Shown here: piece by piece, positions 37,262 to 45,753 of the stretch
Numbering within the stretch: position 1 is the stretch's first letter
How the letters are laid out: every line of letters starts with the position of its first letter
Virus record (IMG/VR): IMGVR_UViG_3300037541_000705
Span: 1 to 54,159 of that record
Length of the DNA stretch: 54,159 nucleotides
Reading direction: 5' to 3' (one strand)
From: a virus
Translations under genes and position numbers: made by a program
Notes under the pieces: generated by a model
What the model was told of the DNA's origin: nothing
Databases searched by the model: none
The model's input: only the letters and a program-made list of their open reading frames with translations

Positions 37262-37270
37262 TGGTAAAAT
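37262..37270 (+). promoter_or_regulatory. Extended -10 promoter TGGTAAAAT
   Basis: Located 70 bases before the KilA-N gene at 37340. The surrounding AAATGGTAAAATATT (15 bases) is repeated exactly at 30996-31010. The leader contains partly complementary GCGAATCGC and GCGATCGC segments. Confidence 0.45.
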
Positions 37271-37339
37271 ATTGGTAGCGAATCGCAAGGTTTGAAGGTG
37301 CGATCGCTTAATCCACATTACCTAGGTACATTAGGCAAC

Positions 37340-38131
37340 ATGAATAAAGATATTGTTACATTAGACCGCAACGGTTTTCAAGTAGAGTTTTCCAAAACCG
37401 AGCTTATGAGTTTAACTAAGCTTTGGAAGATGGCTGGCAGTCCACAAAGTCAAACCCCAAACAAGTGGAAGATTTTACCTGAAGCTAAAAGGCTTGTGAA
37501 GCAAATCTCAAAAGAAGATAAAGGCTTTAAATCTTCCTTTATGGAATCCAAGCGTGGTAAGGGCGGCGAAACTTTAGCGCACTACAAGATCGCTCTTGAA
37601 TATGCTGGCTATTTATCGGTTGAGTTTAAATCTTGGATGCTTGGCATTGTTGGTAGTTTTATTGAGTCTCCTGAAGATTTTGCTGCTGACATTCTGATTA
37701 ATTCTCATAACCGCGATCGGGTTGAGAGAGCTAAAAAGCGCGTCTTGGTTTCTGGCACTAACAAGGAAACTATGGAGCTAGCCAAGCTTGACGGCGCTAG
37801 TTATGCTGAAGTTCACAACAATCGCTACCGTGGTTTGTATCGCAAGAATGCGACTCAACTCAGAGAAGAAGCAGGGCTTAAAAAGTCTGAAACTCCCTTG
37901 GATCGCCTATCTGCTTATGACTTAAATCTAAACAGCTTGGCTAATCAGATGGCTTTGATGTCTGGTGATTCTGGAAAAGTTCTAGATGCGGCGATCGGCT
38001 TGCGACAATTGCATGAGCAAACTGTTGGTAAACCATTGGAACCAACATGGGAGGAAAAGCATTTACGCCCTAATCAGGCAAAAGCGATCGCCTATTCCAA
38101 TGAATATCAAACCGAGCTACCAGTAAGCTAA
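37340..38131 (+). CDS. KilA-N-like antirepressor protein, 263 aa
   Basis: N-terminal KilA-N-like region (FSKTELMSLTKLWKMAGSPQSQTPNKW ... AHYKIALEYAGYLSVEFKSWMLGIV), followed by a helical C-terminal domain with LDGASYAEVHNNRYRGLYRKNATQLREEAGL, as in phage antirepressors of the P63C/DUF type. ATG 37340 is used instead of TTG 37292. Together with 15166 and 47721 it makes three KilA-N-type proteins in this window. Confidence 0.65.
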   Translation: MNKDIVTLDRNGFQVEFSKTELMSLTKLWKMAGSPQSQTPNKWKILPEAKRLVKQISKEDKGFKSSFMESKRGKGGETLAHYKIALEYAGYLSVEFKSWMLGIVGSFIESPEDFAADILINSHNRDRVERAKKRVLVSGTNKETMELAKLDGASYAEVHNNRYRGLYRKNATQLREEAGLKKSETPLDRLSAYDLNLNSLANQMALMSGDSGKVLDAAIGLRQLHEQTVGKPLEPTWEEKHLRPNQAKAIAYSNEYQTELPVS

Positions 38132-38175
38132 AATCTATTTGCGCCCTACGATATCGCCATCATGGGGCGCGATAA

Positions 38176-38184
38176 TGCTAGAAT
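38176..38184 (+). promoter_or_regulatory. Extended -10 promoter TGCTAGAAT
   Basis: TG-C-TAGAAT lies 25 bases before the start at 38209 and would drive the ParB-like/radical SAM module. Confidence 0.45.
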
Positions 38185-38208
38185 CGCTGTAAATTCGTAT
38201 GTTGATTT

Positions 38209-38859
38209 ATGGCGAAAAGTAAGGCTAAGCTCTCAGATTTTCGTACCCAAGAAAGAAATCTGAATAAGCACCGCCCAAGGGGTATGGGACAGCTAAGCAA
38301 CATCATTTCCAAGGAAGGATGGCAGTCTGCAATTACAGTCGCAAATGACAATCAAGCTTTTAGTGGTAGCGCAAGATTAGAGACAGCACAAGAGCTATTT
38401 GGTGATGAAGCAGAGCCTATCGTATTTGATATTGATGGTACACGCCCTGTAATTCTTAGACGGGTTGATATTCCTACTGCTGATGATCCTAGAGCTATCA
38501 GGCTTGGCATTGCAGACAATCGCATTAATGAAGTTAACTATGATTTAGATATTGATTTACTGCAAGAAACAGCGCAAATAATCGACATTAGCGATCTATA
38601 TTTTGACGATGAACTCGCAAAATTAGCTGAGCAAAAGCAAGAAATCATCGACCATCAAGAGCCTGACTTTCTCAAGTTTTCAGATAACAATGACAGTTTA
38701 CCTGCATACGCAAGCGATCGCAGTGGTGGTACTAAGCAACCCATACCGATAGTCGTTGGCAGTCGGACTATGCAAAGATGGAATGAGTATAAGGAAAGTA
38801 TTGGCATAAAAAATGATACGGCTGCGTTTGAAATGCTGCTAGAATCTCAAGAGATCTAA
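38209..38859 (+). CDS. ParB/sulfiredoxin-fold nuclease-like protein, 216 aa
   Basis: Residues about 8-110 follow the ParB N-terminal pattern: LNKHRPRGMGQLSNIISKEGWQSAITV, then NQAFSGSARLETAQELFG in place of the G-x-R-R box, then a strand and DDPRAIRLGIADNRI. Phage ParB-like proteins act as nucleases, ATPases or CTPases and often sit near methyltransferase or terminase genes. Here it is the first gene of a module with a radical SAM enzyme. The C-terminal 80 residues are not assigned. Confidence 0.65.
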   Translation: MAKSKAKLSDFRTQERNLNKHRPRGMGQLSNIISKEGWQSAITVANDNQAFSGSARLETAQELFGDEAEPIVFDIDGTRPVILRRVDIPTADDPRAIRLGIADNRINEVNYDLDIDLLQETAQIIDISDLYFDDELAKLAEQKQEIIDHQEPDFLKFSDNNDSLPAYASDRSGGTKQPIPIVVGSRTMQRWNEYKESIGIKNDTAAFEMLLESQEI

Positions 38860-38869
38860 GGTGATTATT

Positions 38870-39238
38870 ATGGTGCGATCATTAGACAACAGTAATGGCG
38901 TTCAGTATTACGGCGGTAATGATCCCTCAAAAATGGGAGGTCGGATTAAGAAAGGCGGATCGGTGGGAGGGGGATCTAATTCAGTCGCTTCTCAGTTTGT
39001 GTCAGGTCAAAGCAAAAACCATACTGTTTTTTATAATGGGAAAGTTGTTAGCATGGATTATTTAGGTAAAAAACCTAAAGATGAATTTAAGTTTGCTGGC
39101 ATGAGAATTGCTGATAATTTATCCACAGGCGGAGTTGGTTTTATTAAAACTCCTAAAGGTGAATTTTATAAAGTTTCAAGCAGTAATAGATCCGCTAAAA
39201 AATCATCAAAAGAAGAAGTGTTAGCTTCTACAAAATAA
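38870..39238 (+). CDS. Small protein A sharing an N-terminal motif with the protein at 40464, 122 aa
   Basis: Begins MVRSLDNS and continues NGVQYYGGNDPSKMGGR-I-KKGG, the same 26-residue N-terminus as the protein on the other side of the radical SAM gene. A flexible Gly/Ser segment and a different C-terminal domain (HTVFYNGKVVSMDYLGKKPKDEF ...) follow. DNA copies differ mostly at third codon positions, so the motif is kept at protein level. It may be a recognition leader for the radical SAM enzyme or a targeting signal, for example into the capsid; GGRFKKGG also resembles the GRF motif of phage head proteins. Confidence 0.65.
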   Translation: MVRSLDNSNGVQYYGGNDPSKMGGRIKKGGSVGGGSNSVASQFVSGQSKNHTVFYNGKVVSMDYLGKKPKDEFKFAGMRIADNLSTGGVGFIKTPKGEFYKVSSSNRSAKKSSKEEVLASTK

Positions 39239-39241
39239 AAC

Positions 39242-40486
39242 ATGGACGGATTAAAGCCTCTATACGGCGGTTTACTCAAGATACCCGCGCCATTAGAACT
39301 TAGTGGTAATTGGTGCGCTCATGCTTGTCCTTATTGTTTTGCTAATCTTAATGCTCCTACTCGTACATTAGACGTTAAGGGTGTTTCAAGATTATTAGCT
39401 GATTACCAAAACAGAAACACCATTGAGGGATATTTACTGCGCGATGGCTATCCTGTAATTGTCAGTAATCATATAGACCCGTTTAGCGCCTCAAACTATC
39501 GTCAAATGATTCCTTTCATGCAGACCATGACTGAGCTTGGTATACCTTACTCAGTGCAAACTAAAGGTGGTAAGGGTTGGGAAAAGGTGCTTGAGTTTAT
39601 GCCGATTGGTGTTTGGTATGTCTCAATCTCATTCTCTGATGATGAAACACGCAAATCCATAGAGCCTAGCGCCCCACCATTAGAACATCGCTATGAGTTG
39701 TTAGATGCTTTGATCGCTAAAGGACACACGGTAATAGTTGGATGCAATCCATGCGAACCAGATTGGCTGTTAGACCCAATCCCATTTTTTGACAATCTAA
39801 AAGAAATTGGTGTATTTGGTACATGGATGGAGAATCTGCACATTAATACCAAGCAAAAACAGGTAATGCCCGAACGCGATCGCAAGCTGTTAGGAGAAGA
39901 CTTAATCAGCGATTGCCTTAAGAAGAAACATAGCGATCCGTACAGAAAAGAATTTGTAGAGATGTGTAGGGAATATTCACGATCAATAGGGTTAGAGAAT
40001 TACAGCATTGCTAACGGTAAGTATTCAAACTTTTTTGACGCTTACAAGATGTATCCGAAATTATTTCCAGTTGTCCAGCAATTTATTAATCGGTGCGCTA
40101 CGTTAAACCGTGAGTTTTTTACACAACGGGAATGGGTAGAATTTTTTACCCCATTGCTGCCAACGTTTGTTACATCGCAAAATTATCATTACATTGATAG
40201 CAATGTTAGGATGTGTCCTGAAAAGGCGTTAGGGTTTAAAGTACCTAAGAATCCAACATTTGAGACAATATTAAAATGCTCTTTGAAGTCTCATAACGTA
40301 CCTTTTCATCCAGTAAACAAAGCGGCTTTTAGCTATGCTGTAGATAGCAATGGTAACTATTTGCTAGATGATGTGGATAAATTGCCTATACTATGTTATG
40401 GCGCGGATGGGTGGACTCATACTATGATTGAGTATGATGATAACGAAATTAATGAGGTCGATTATGTTGGAATCATTAGACAATAG
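39242..40486 (+). CDS. Radical SAM enzyme (SPL-like), 414 aa
   Basis: The cluster motif C-x3-C-x2-C is present as CAHACPYC (C25, C29, C32) after LYGGLLKIPAPLELSG. It is followed by YLLRDGYPVIVSNHIDPF, then GIPYSVQTKGG and WYVSISFSD, the strand pattern of the radical SAM barrel in the spore photoproduct lyase/Rv2578c group. It binds a 4Fe-4S cluster and cleaves SAM to start radical chemistry. The substrate is unknown: DNA lesions are possible, but the flanking small proteins with identical N-termini suggest a protein substrate. It starts 3 bp after protein A and overlaps protein B by 23 bp. Confidence 0.75.
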   Translation: MDGLKPLYGGLLKIPAPLELSGNWCAHACPYCFANLNAPTRTLDVKGVSRLLADYQNRNTIEGYLLRDGYPVIVSNHIDPFSASNYRQMIPFMQTMTELGIPYSVQTKGGKGWEKVLEFMPIGVWYVSISFSDDETRKSIEPSAPPLEHRYELLDALIAKGHTVIVGCNPCEPDWLLDPIPFFDNLKEIGVFGTWMENLHINTKQKQVMPERDRKLLGEDLISDCLKKKHSDPYRKEFVEMCREYSRSIGLENYSIANGKYSNFFDAYKMYPKLFPVVQQFINRCATLNREFFTQREWVEFFTPLLPTFVTSQNYHYIDSNVRMCPEKALGFKVPKNPTFETILKCSLKSHNVPFHPVNKAAFSYAVDSNGNYLLDDVDKLPILCYGADGWTHTMIEYDDNEINEVDYVGIIRQ

Positions 40487-40817
40487 CAACGGTGTTCAGT
40501 ATTACGGTGGTAATGATCCCTCTAAGATGGGAGGTAGATTCAAGAAGGGCGGCGGTGGTGGAGGCTCTAGCGGTAGTGCTAAACGTAGCGCTGTAGGTCA
40601 GCGTAGTAGTCTTGAGTCTAGATTTGGAGCTAGAGCTGGCAATGTGGCTAAGCAGCAAGCGGTATTAAGAAACCCTAACTCTACTCAAGCGCAACGAGAT
40701 GTGGCTAAGCGTTTACTGCAAAGGAATACGGCTAACGCCACAACAGGTAGTGCTTTACTTGGTGTATCTGCTCAAGAGAGAGCAGCTAACCTTCGGGTTA
40801 ATCAACTATTAAGGTAA
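40464..40817 (+). CDS. Small protein B sharing the N-terminal motif of protein A, 117 aa
   Basis: Begins MLESLDNS, then NGVQYYGGNDPSKMGGR-F-KKGG, a Gly-rich hinge and a basic helical C-terminus (AKRSAVGQRSSLESRFGARAGNVAKQQAVL ... SAQERAANLRVNQLL). The start at 40464 is set by GAGGT and by alignment with protein A. Overlap with the radical SAM gene suggests coupled translation. The C-terminus is unrelated to protein A, which makes the shared N-terminus the functional part to explain. Confidence 0.65.
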   Translation: MLESLDNSNGVQYYGGNDPSKMGGRFKKGGGGGGSSGSAKRSAVGQRSSLESRFGARAGNVAKQQAVLRNPNSTQAQRDVAKRLLQRNTANATTGSALLGVSAQERAANLRVNQLLR

Positions 40818-40834
40818 ACGGGTAGAATGAGATC

Positions 40835-40859
40835 GTTATCTAGGGATACCCTAGATAAC
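40835..40859. repeat. 11-bp inverted repeat upstream of terS
   Basis: GTTATCTAGGG and CCCTAGATAAC flank a 3-base centre ATA, perfect in all 11 pairs. It lies 31 bases before the small terminase gene and just after a TAGAAT (40823-40828) -10-like box. A late-gene operator or a packaging (pac-like) recognition site are both possible. Confidence 0.65.
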
Positions 40860-40890
40860 TTACTAGGAATAAAGTAGACTACTTGACGTT

Positions 40891-41571
40891 ATGGCTGCAC
40901 CAACAAAACATGATTGGGTAAAAATTAGTAAGGAATACATAGAAGCGCCTAGCGATGATTTGCGCCCTTCATTGGTAGCCTTGGCATCAAAATATAATGT
41001 CAGTATTAAATACATTGAGCAGAAATGCTCAAAAGAAAAATGGGTAGAGCAATCCAAGATATTTCTGAGGCGCGTATCTCAAGAATCGAAGCAAGAGAAA
41101 GTGTCAAGCCTAGCAGGGGAGCAAACCAAGTTTGATGCTGATATCTTGACGGTTGCAAGGGCATTGCAAGGGCAAATCATTGGACATTTGAATGAAGCTA
41201 AGGTCAATAAAACACTGTTAGCAACTAAAGATATAAGCCTGTTGTCTGGCTCTCTATCGACAATCCAACGCATCGGACGGACAGCATTAGACCTTGATTC
41301 ATGGACACCTGACAAAATCGTAAATGAGGCATTAAAACTTGGCTACCTTCTCACCGATCCTCGAACTCTTACCAGCGACACAGGCTCGGATGGAAAGAGC
41401 TTGGGAAAAGGTAGAGACTCAGATAGCACAGAAACAAGCACAGACGCAATCCCATTTGATTCCGTCATGGCAGGAGTTGCAGAAATCAAACCAACCATTA
41501 TTCCTGCCGCCTCCCGAAATCTTGAAGATATCCTTGCTACCAAAGCAAGCGATAGCGTTCAAGACTCTTGA
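40891..41571 (+). CDS. terS: Terminase small subunit, 226 aa
   Basis: N-terminal helix-turn-helix region (DDLRPSLVALASKYNVSIKYIEQKCSKEKWVEQSKIF) of the type found in small terminases, then a central helical region, and a disordered Ser/Asp-rich tail that overlaps the terL frame. The position directly before terL supports the call. Small terminases bind the packaging site and load the large subunit. Confidence 0.7.
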   Translation: MAAPTKHDWVKISKEYIEAPSDDLRPSLVALASKYNVSIKYIEQKCSKEKWVEQSKIFLRRVSQESKQEKVSSLAGEQTKFDADILTVARALQGQIIGHLNEAKVNKTLLATKDISLLSGSLSTIQRIGRTALDLDSWTPDKIVNEALKLGYLLTDPRTLTSDTGSDGKSLGKGRDSDSTETSTDAIPFDSVMAGVAEIKPTIIPAASRNLEDILATKASDSVQDS

Positions 41572-42796
41572 TGTTCCTTATGTTGGTGTTGTTAGTGGTT
41601 ACGGGGGCGGCAAAACCTACCTTTTGGCTAGGAAAGGTTTACTTCATGCGTATATCAATGCAATCCCTACTAAAAAGGGTTGTGCATTGGCATTGTACGA
41701 GCCTGTAGATGAGATGATCGAAAAGCTCTTAGTACCAGAATTAGATGAGATTTTAGATGCATCAGGGCTTAAATATACTCTTAGAGCGTCAGCACCCCGC
41801 AAATATACGATCGACTTCCCACATGGTCGGGCGGTAATTTATCTCAACAGCTTCGAGAATTGGCGACGTATTGTAGGCGGTAACTATTGCTTTGCGGGTG
41901 TTGATGAAATTGATACGGTACAACGCAAAATATTAGATCTCAGTTGGAAGAAATTAGTAGGACGGGTGCGCGTAGGACATTGCAATCAAATATTTTGTAC
42001 TACTACTCCTGAGGGCTTTAACTTTGCCTACGACTTTTTTGGTTCGCCAGAATCAATTAATAAAAGCGATCGCGTATTAATAAATCTCAGTACATTAGAA
42101 AATCCATTTACGACTGATGACTATATCCGATCGCTTTACGAAAACTACCCACCAAATTTAATCGATGCGTATGTGCATGGTCAATTCGTAAATCTTGCAT
42201 CACTGACTGCTTATTATGCCTTTGATCGCCATCGCAATAACTCAAATGAAACAGTGCAGCCTAATGAGAGATTGCATATAGGTCAAGATTTTAACGTAGG
42301 CAAAATGGCGAGTGTTGTATATGTCCAAAGAGGGCAGAACTATCATGCTGTCGATGAACTTTGGGGGATGCATGATACATCACACACGATTGAGACAATT
42401 AATAATAAATATCAAAATCATAGTAAATATTTATATCCTGATGTATCAGGTAATCAGCGCCATACATCAGCTACAGCATCACAAACAGATTTAAGCTTAT
42501 TTGGTGCGGCGGGTTATCAAATTGTTAGAGGTACGACTAACCCCGCAATTAAGGATCGGGTTAATGCCATGAATACGGGTTTTTTAAATGCATTAGGAGA
42601 ATCGCACTTATATGTAAATGTAAAGCGGTGTCCTAATCTTACAAGATGCTTAGAGCAGCAACCATTGGGAGATGATGGCAAGCCCGAAAAGAAAAAAGAT
42701 CTTGATCACTTACCAGAGGCGGCGGGTTATGCTGCTTATAGATTATTACCAATTAGAGCAGGATCAGGATTCGGTACTAGTCGGGCGCGTGGGTAG
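41339..42796 (+). CDS. terL: Terminase large subunit, 485 aa
   Basis: ATPase motor and nuclease for DNA packaging. Visible are the adenine-binding LLPKQ at about 67-70, Walker A GYGGGKTY at 87-94, Walker B FAGVDE at 185-190, the coupling motif TTTPEG at 221-226, and the start of the RNase H-fold nuclease at HIGQDFNVGKMASVVY (about 311-326). The frame overlaps terS by over 200 bp. TTG 41339 has GAGG 9 bases upstream; ATG 41390 is the alternative, without ribosome binding site. Confidence 0.85.
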   Translation: MATFSPILELLPATQARMERAWEKVETQIAQKQAQTQSHLIPSWQELQKSNQPLFLPPPEILKISLLPKQAIAFKTLDVPYVGVVSGYGGGKTYLLARKGLLHAYINAIPTKKGCALALYEPVDEMIEKLLVPELDEILDASGLKYTLRASAPRKYTIDFPHGRAVIYLNSFENWRRIVGGNYCFAGVDEIDTVQRKILDLSWKKLVGRVRVGHCNQIFCTTTPEGFNFAYDFFGSPESINKSDRVLINLSTLENPFTTDDYIRSLYENYPPNLIDAYVHGQFVNLASLTAYYAFDRHRNNSNETVQPNERLHIGQDFNVGKMASVVYVQRGQNYHAVDELWGMHDTSHTIETINNKYQNHSKYLYPDVSGNQRHTSATASQTDLSLFGAAGYQIVRGTTNPAIKDRVNAMNTGFLNALGESHLYVNVKRCPNLTRCLEQQPLGDDGKPEKKKDLDHLPEAAGYAAYRLLPIRAGSGFGTSRARG

Positions 42797-42970
42797 TGTA
42801 TCTGTTGCTTTAGTTACCGTATCCTTGCTAATCGTAATCGACTCAAGCGCACTACGCGATCGCAAATCTTTGGGGACAACAACGCCTAACTTCTTAAGAT
42901 TAGCTCTAATCTCAGCTACTTTGCCACTATTAGCATGTGAAATAATTGCTAAATGTTTTTTTATAGACAT
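42764..42970 (-). CDS. Small hypothetical protein on the opposite strand, 68 aa
   Basis: Fills the 200-bp gap between terL and portal on the minus strand, MSIKKHLAIISHANSGKVAEIRANLKKLGVVVPKDLR..., with a basic helical N-terminal half and a Thr/Ser-rich tail. Codon use looks normal and a HIP1 site is included, but there is no homology I recognise. It may be antisense control or not real. Confidence 0.4.
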   Translation of the reverse strand: MSIKKHLAIISHANSGKVAEIRANLKKLGVVVPKDLRSRSALESITISKDTVTKATDTLPTRPTSTES

Positions 42971-43000
42971 ATAATAAAAACAAATCAATACTTATAGATT

Positions 43001-44563
43001 ATGTCGGAAATTGAAATCATTCAACCTAATGAAGCGTTTACATGGCGCTCCAATAAATTAGGTGAGAATAATAAAGCTAGCCCAAACTATAAACACCCTG
43101 ATTATATTGAATATCAATATGATGTAGAGCGTTGCGAAGACTTCTATGAGGGGCGTAGAGCGTGGATATCAGGACGTTATTACAGCAATTTTGACACAAT
43201 TAAGCTACAGGAATATCTACCTAAGAACCCTGCTGAAGAAACCGAAGAGTATTTTGATCGGGCGCGACAAACTCTGTTTCATAACTTTTTCCGTCCATCG
43301 GTTGACATGTTTGCTGCATTGATAAGCAAATTTGACCTTACAGACAATGTAAGTGAATCAATACTTATCAATCAAAGCAATATTGACCTTAAGGGATCTG
43401 ACTTAATCAGCTTCAAAACTGATGCAGATACGTGGGCATTACGTGATGGCTTTGCGGTAATAGTCGTCAGCTATCCAGAGAATGCGATCGCTAATCCTAG
43501 ACCATACTTAAACTTAATTGAACGTGATGACCTGATTAATTGGGATTTCACCTATGACGAAAGCGGCGCTGAAAAAATGACGCTAGCTGTTATTAAGCGT
43601 GAAGAAACCGAAAAGATTAATCAGTTTGCAAGTGAAGAAATTGAGACAAGATGGGTCTATTCTTTGGATAAAAACGGCTTTGTAACTACTGAGAAGTATT
43701 ACAAGAGTATTGAAAAATCAAAGCCTAGTCGTGGTAAAAAGACTCAAGAGTTAGAACTTTGGATTAGCTACGATCCGCCCCTAATTTTACGCGATGCAAA
43801 TCAGCAGCCATTGACCGAGATTCCGATTGTGATTTACTCAGTAAGCGATCGCGATGCTATCTGCTCAGCTCCGCCCCTGCTAGATTTACTTGAAAAAGTT
43901 AAATGCCATTACCAGAATTACTCTAGCTATCAGCGCACAATCTATAAGTTACAGCCAACCTATAAACGCAAATGGGCTGACTTTATCCCAGATAATCCGC
44001 CCTCACTGGTGATTGGTGGGAGCTTAGCAATCGAATGCTCTAACGGCTCTGATGTTGGCGTTTTGCAGATTGACCCATCCGCAGTAGAACCTATGCGTCA
44101 AATGCTTTCAGATTTGCGTGCAGAAATCAAAGCAGAGGCTTTATCCTTCTTGGGACAAGGATCGGTGCAGCAAACTGATGATGAAATCGCCTTGAAAATG
44201 GCGCAAGGTAAAGCCTCATTACGCAAATTTGCACTAAGGCAAAAGAGCTTATGGCAAACTATTTTTAGCTATTGGGATAGATGGACAGGAGTAGAACCTA
44301 CTGATGCGAGTATTGACGTGGATATCAATGTACTTGATAAGCCAGTCACTCCTCAAGAAGTGCAAGTGGTACTTGATGCTGTAGCCACTGGTACTATGGA
44401 CGCTGACACGGGATCGGCTAAACTAAATCAGTTGCGATGGTTGCCTGAGGGGCTAAAACTTAGTGCGATCGCGCCGCCGCAAAGTATTCCTCAAACTAAT
44501 AAAGTGATGATTAATAAGGTTGACGATTCAGAAGATGATAATGATGATGAGGTGCAATCATGA
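43001..44563 (+). CDS. Portal protein (DUF4055-like), 520 aa
   Basis: Large helical/beta protein between terL and the adaptor/scaffold genes, with YQYDVERCEDFYEG near the N-terminus, a central FHNFFRPSVDMFAALISKFDL and AEALSFLGQGSVQQTDDEIALKMAQGKASLRKFA in the stem/crown region, as in DUF4055 portals. The portal forms the dodecameric DNA channel at one capsid vertex. The C-terminus is very acidic. Confidence 0.75.
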   Translation: MSEIEIIQPNEAFTWRSNKLGENNKASPNYKHPDYIEYQYDVERCEDFYEGRRAWISGRYYSNFDTIKLQEYLPKNPAEETEEYFDRARQTLFHNFFRPSVDMFAALISKFDLTDNVSESILINQSNIDLKGSDLISFKTDADTWALRDGFAVIVVSYPENAIANPRPYLNLIERDDLINWDFTYDESGAEKMTLAVIKREETEKINQFASEEIETRWVYSLDKNGFVTTEKYYKSIEKSKPSRGKKTQELELWISYDPPLILRDANQQPLTEIPIVIYSVSDRDAICSAPPLLDLLEKVKCHYQNYSSYQRTIYKLQPTYKRKWADFIPDNPPSLVIGGSLAIECSNGSDVGVLQIDPSAVEPMRQMLSDLRAEIKAEALSFLGQGSVQQTDDEIALKMAQGKASLRKFALRQKSLWQTIFSYWDRWTGVEPTDASIDVDINVLDKPVTPQEVQVVLDAVATGTMDADTGSAKLNQLRWLPEGLKLSAIAPPQSIPQTNKVMINKVDDSEDDNDDEVQS

Positions 44564-44931
44564 GTACATGGACAGCTACCGATGTCGCAAACATCAAAAC
44601 AATATTCAACCTTGAATATAAATATGTGCAACGCATCGAGGAATCTCTTACAGATTTTGAAAATCAATATGGTGCAACTGCGATCGCTGATTTGCAAACC
44701 AAAATCAATGAGGCGATCGCCCTGAAAGCAACCATCGCAGGAATAGAGCAAAGTGCAGATTTTGGGGTTACAAGTCAATCCGTACCCTCGTTTTATTCTT
44801 TTACTCGCAAGGATGGCACTGAGGTAAGCGGCTATCGCAATGCCTATGACAGCCTCAAGCAAACGATAAGCAACGAGCTTAGATTGCAAGACGTTGCACG
44901 AATTAATACAACTAGAATTATTAGAGCTTAG
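44560..44931 (+). CDS. Putative head-tail adaptor, 123 aa
   Basis: Helical protein overlapping the portal stop by 4 bp (ATGA). Size, helical content and location between portal and scaffold fit a connector/adaptor protein. No strong family signature. Confidence 0.5.
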   Translation: MSTWTATDVANIKTIFNLEYKYVQRIEESLTDFENQYGATAIADLQTKINEAIALKATIAGIEQSADFGVTSQSVPSFYSFTRKDGTEVSGYRNAYDSLKQTISNELRLQDVARINTTRIIRA

Positions 44932-44939
44932 GAGAATTT

Positions 44940-45713
44940 ATGCGATTTCATTGGAATCATTATTTTTATCAATCTGAAACTACCGACGGTGACACAGGCG
45001 GGGGTGCTGATAATCCATTGGGCCCAAAGGGAGAAAAAGCTTTAGAAGCAACCAAACAGAAAGCGCGTGAACTCGAAAAACAACTTGCGGAAGAGCGTGA
45101 GAAAAATAAAAGATTTGAGGGTATCGACCTAGCCAAAGTTGAGGAGGCTCTCAAATTTCAACAAGAAGCGGCGATCCGTGAGGCTGAAGCAAAAGCCAAT
45201 ACAGAAGAAGCCCGCAAACTTGAAAGAGAACAAGCGGCTGCTGAGAAGAAACGTTTGCAAGCCGAAAAAGAGCAAGCTGAAAAGGAGAAACTAGCAGCAA
45301 GGCAAGAGTTAACTGAAACACGTATCGATGCAGCGATCGCTCTTAACTTGGCTAACACTGGTATCAAACCTCAGTACACTGGCTTACTATCCAAGGATCA
45401 GGAGTTTCGTGGTCAGCTAGCCTATATGACCAAAGCCGCCGATGGTGTAGATAACGACGGGATCTATGTTGTCGATAAGTCTGGCGATCCTCGCTATCAT
45501 CCAGATGATCGCAATAAGTATCTACCAATTGACCTTTGGATTGAGACTGAGATCGCCAAGAAATATCCTGATATGTTTGTTGCGCGTGTCGGGACTGGTG
45601 ATGGCTTAAGCGGTAGACGTGGCAAGCGTGGCGGCGGTCTAGATATTGAAGCACTTGGCAAAATGAGTCCAACACAACGAGCCGAAGAGGCAAGACGAAT
45701 GAATTTAAGATAA
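44940..45713 (+). CDS. Scaffolding protein, 257 aa
   Basis: Residues about 25-130 form a long charged coiled coil (KGEKALEATKQKARELEKQL ... AAAEKKRLQAEKEQAEKEKL) typical of phage scaffolds, followed by a globular region and a short Arg-rich C-terminus which often binds the capsid protein. It comes before the major capsid gene, though here separated by a 2.9-kb insertion. Confidence 0.7.
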   Translation: MRFHWNHYFYQSETTDGDTGGGADNPLGPKGEKALEATKQKARELEKQLAEEREKNKRFEGIDLAKVEEALKFQQEAAIREAEAKANTEEARKLEREQAAAEKKRLQAEKEQAEKEKLAARQELTETRIDAAIALNLANTGIKPQYTGLLSKDQEFRGQLAYMTKAADGVDNDGIYVVDKSGDPRYHPDDRNKYLPIDLWIETEIAKKYPDMFVARVGTGDGLSGRRGKRGGGLDIEALGKMSPTQRAEEARRMNLR

Positions 45714-45715
45714 TC

Positions 45716-45749
45716 AACAAAAAAGGAGCTGTTACGCTCCTTTTTTGTT
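45716..45749. terminator. Bidirectional terminator
   Basis: AACAAAAAAGGAGC (45716-45729) pairs with GCTCCTTTTTTGTT (45736-45749) around a 6-base loop. It ends the first head operon and, on the other strand, the methyltransferase transcript. Confidence 0.9.
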
Positions 45750-45753
45750 TGGC

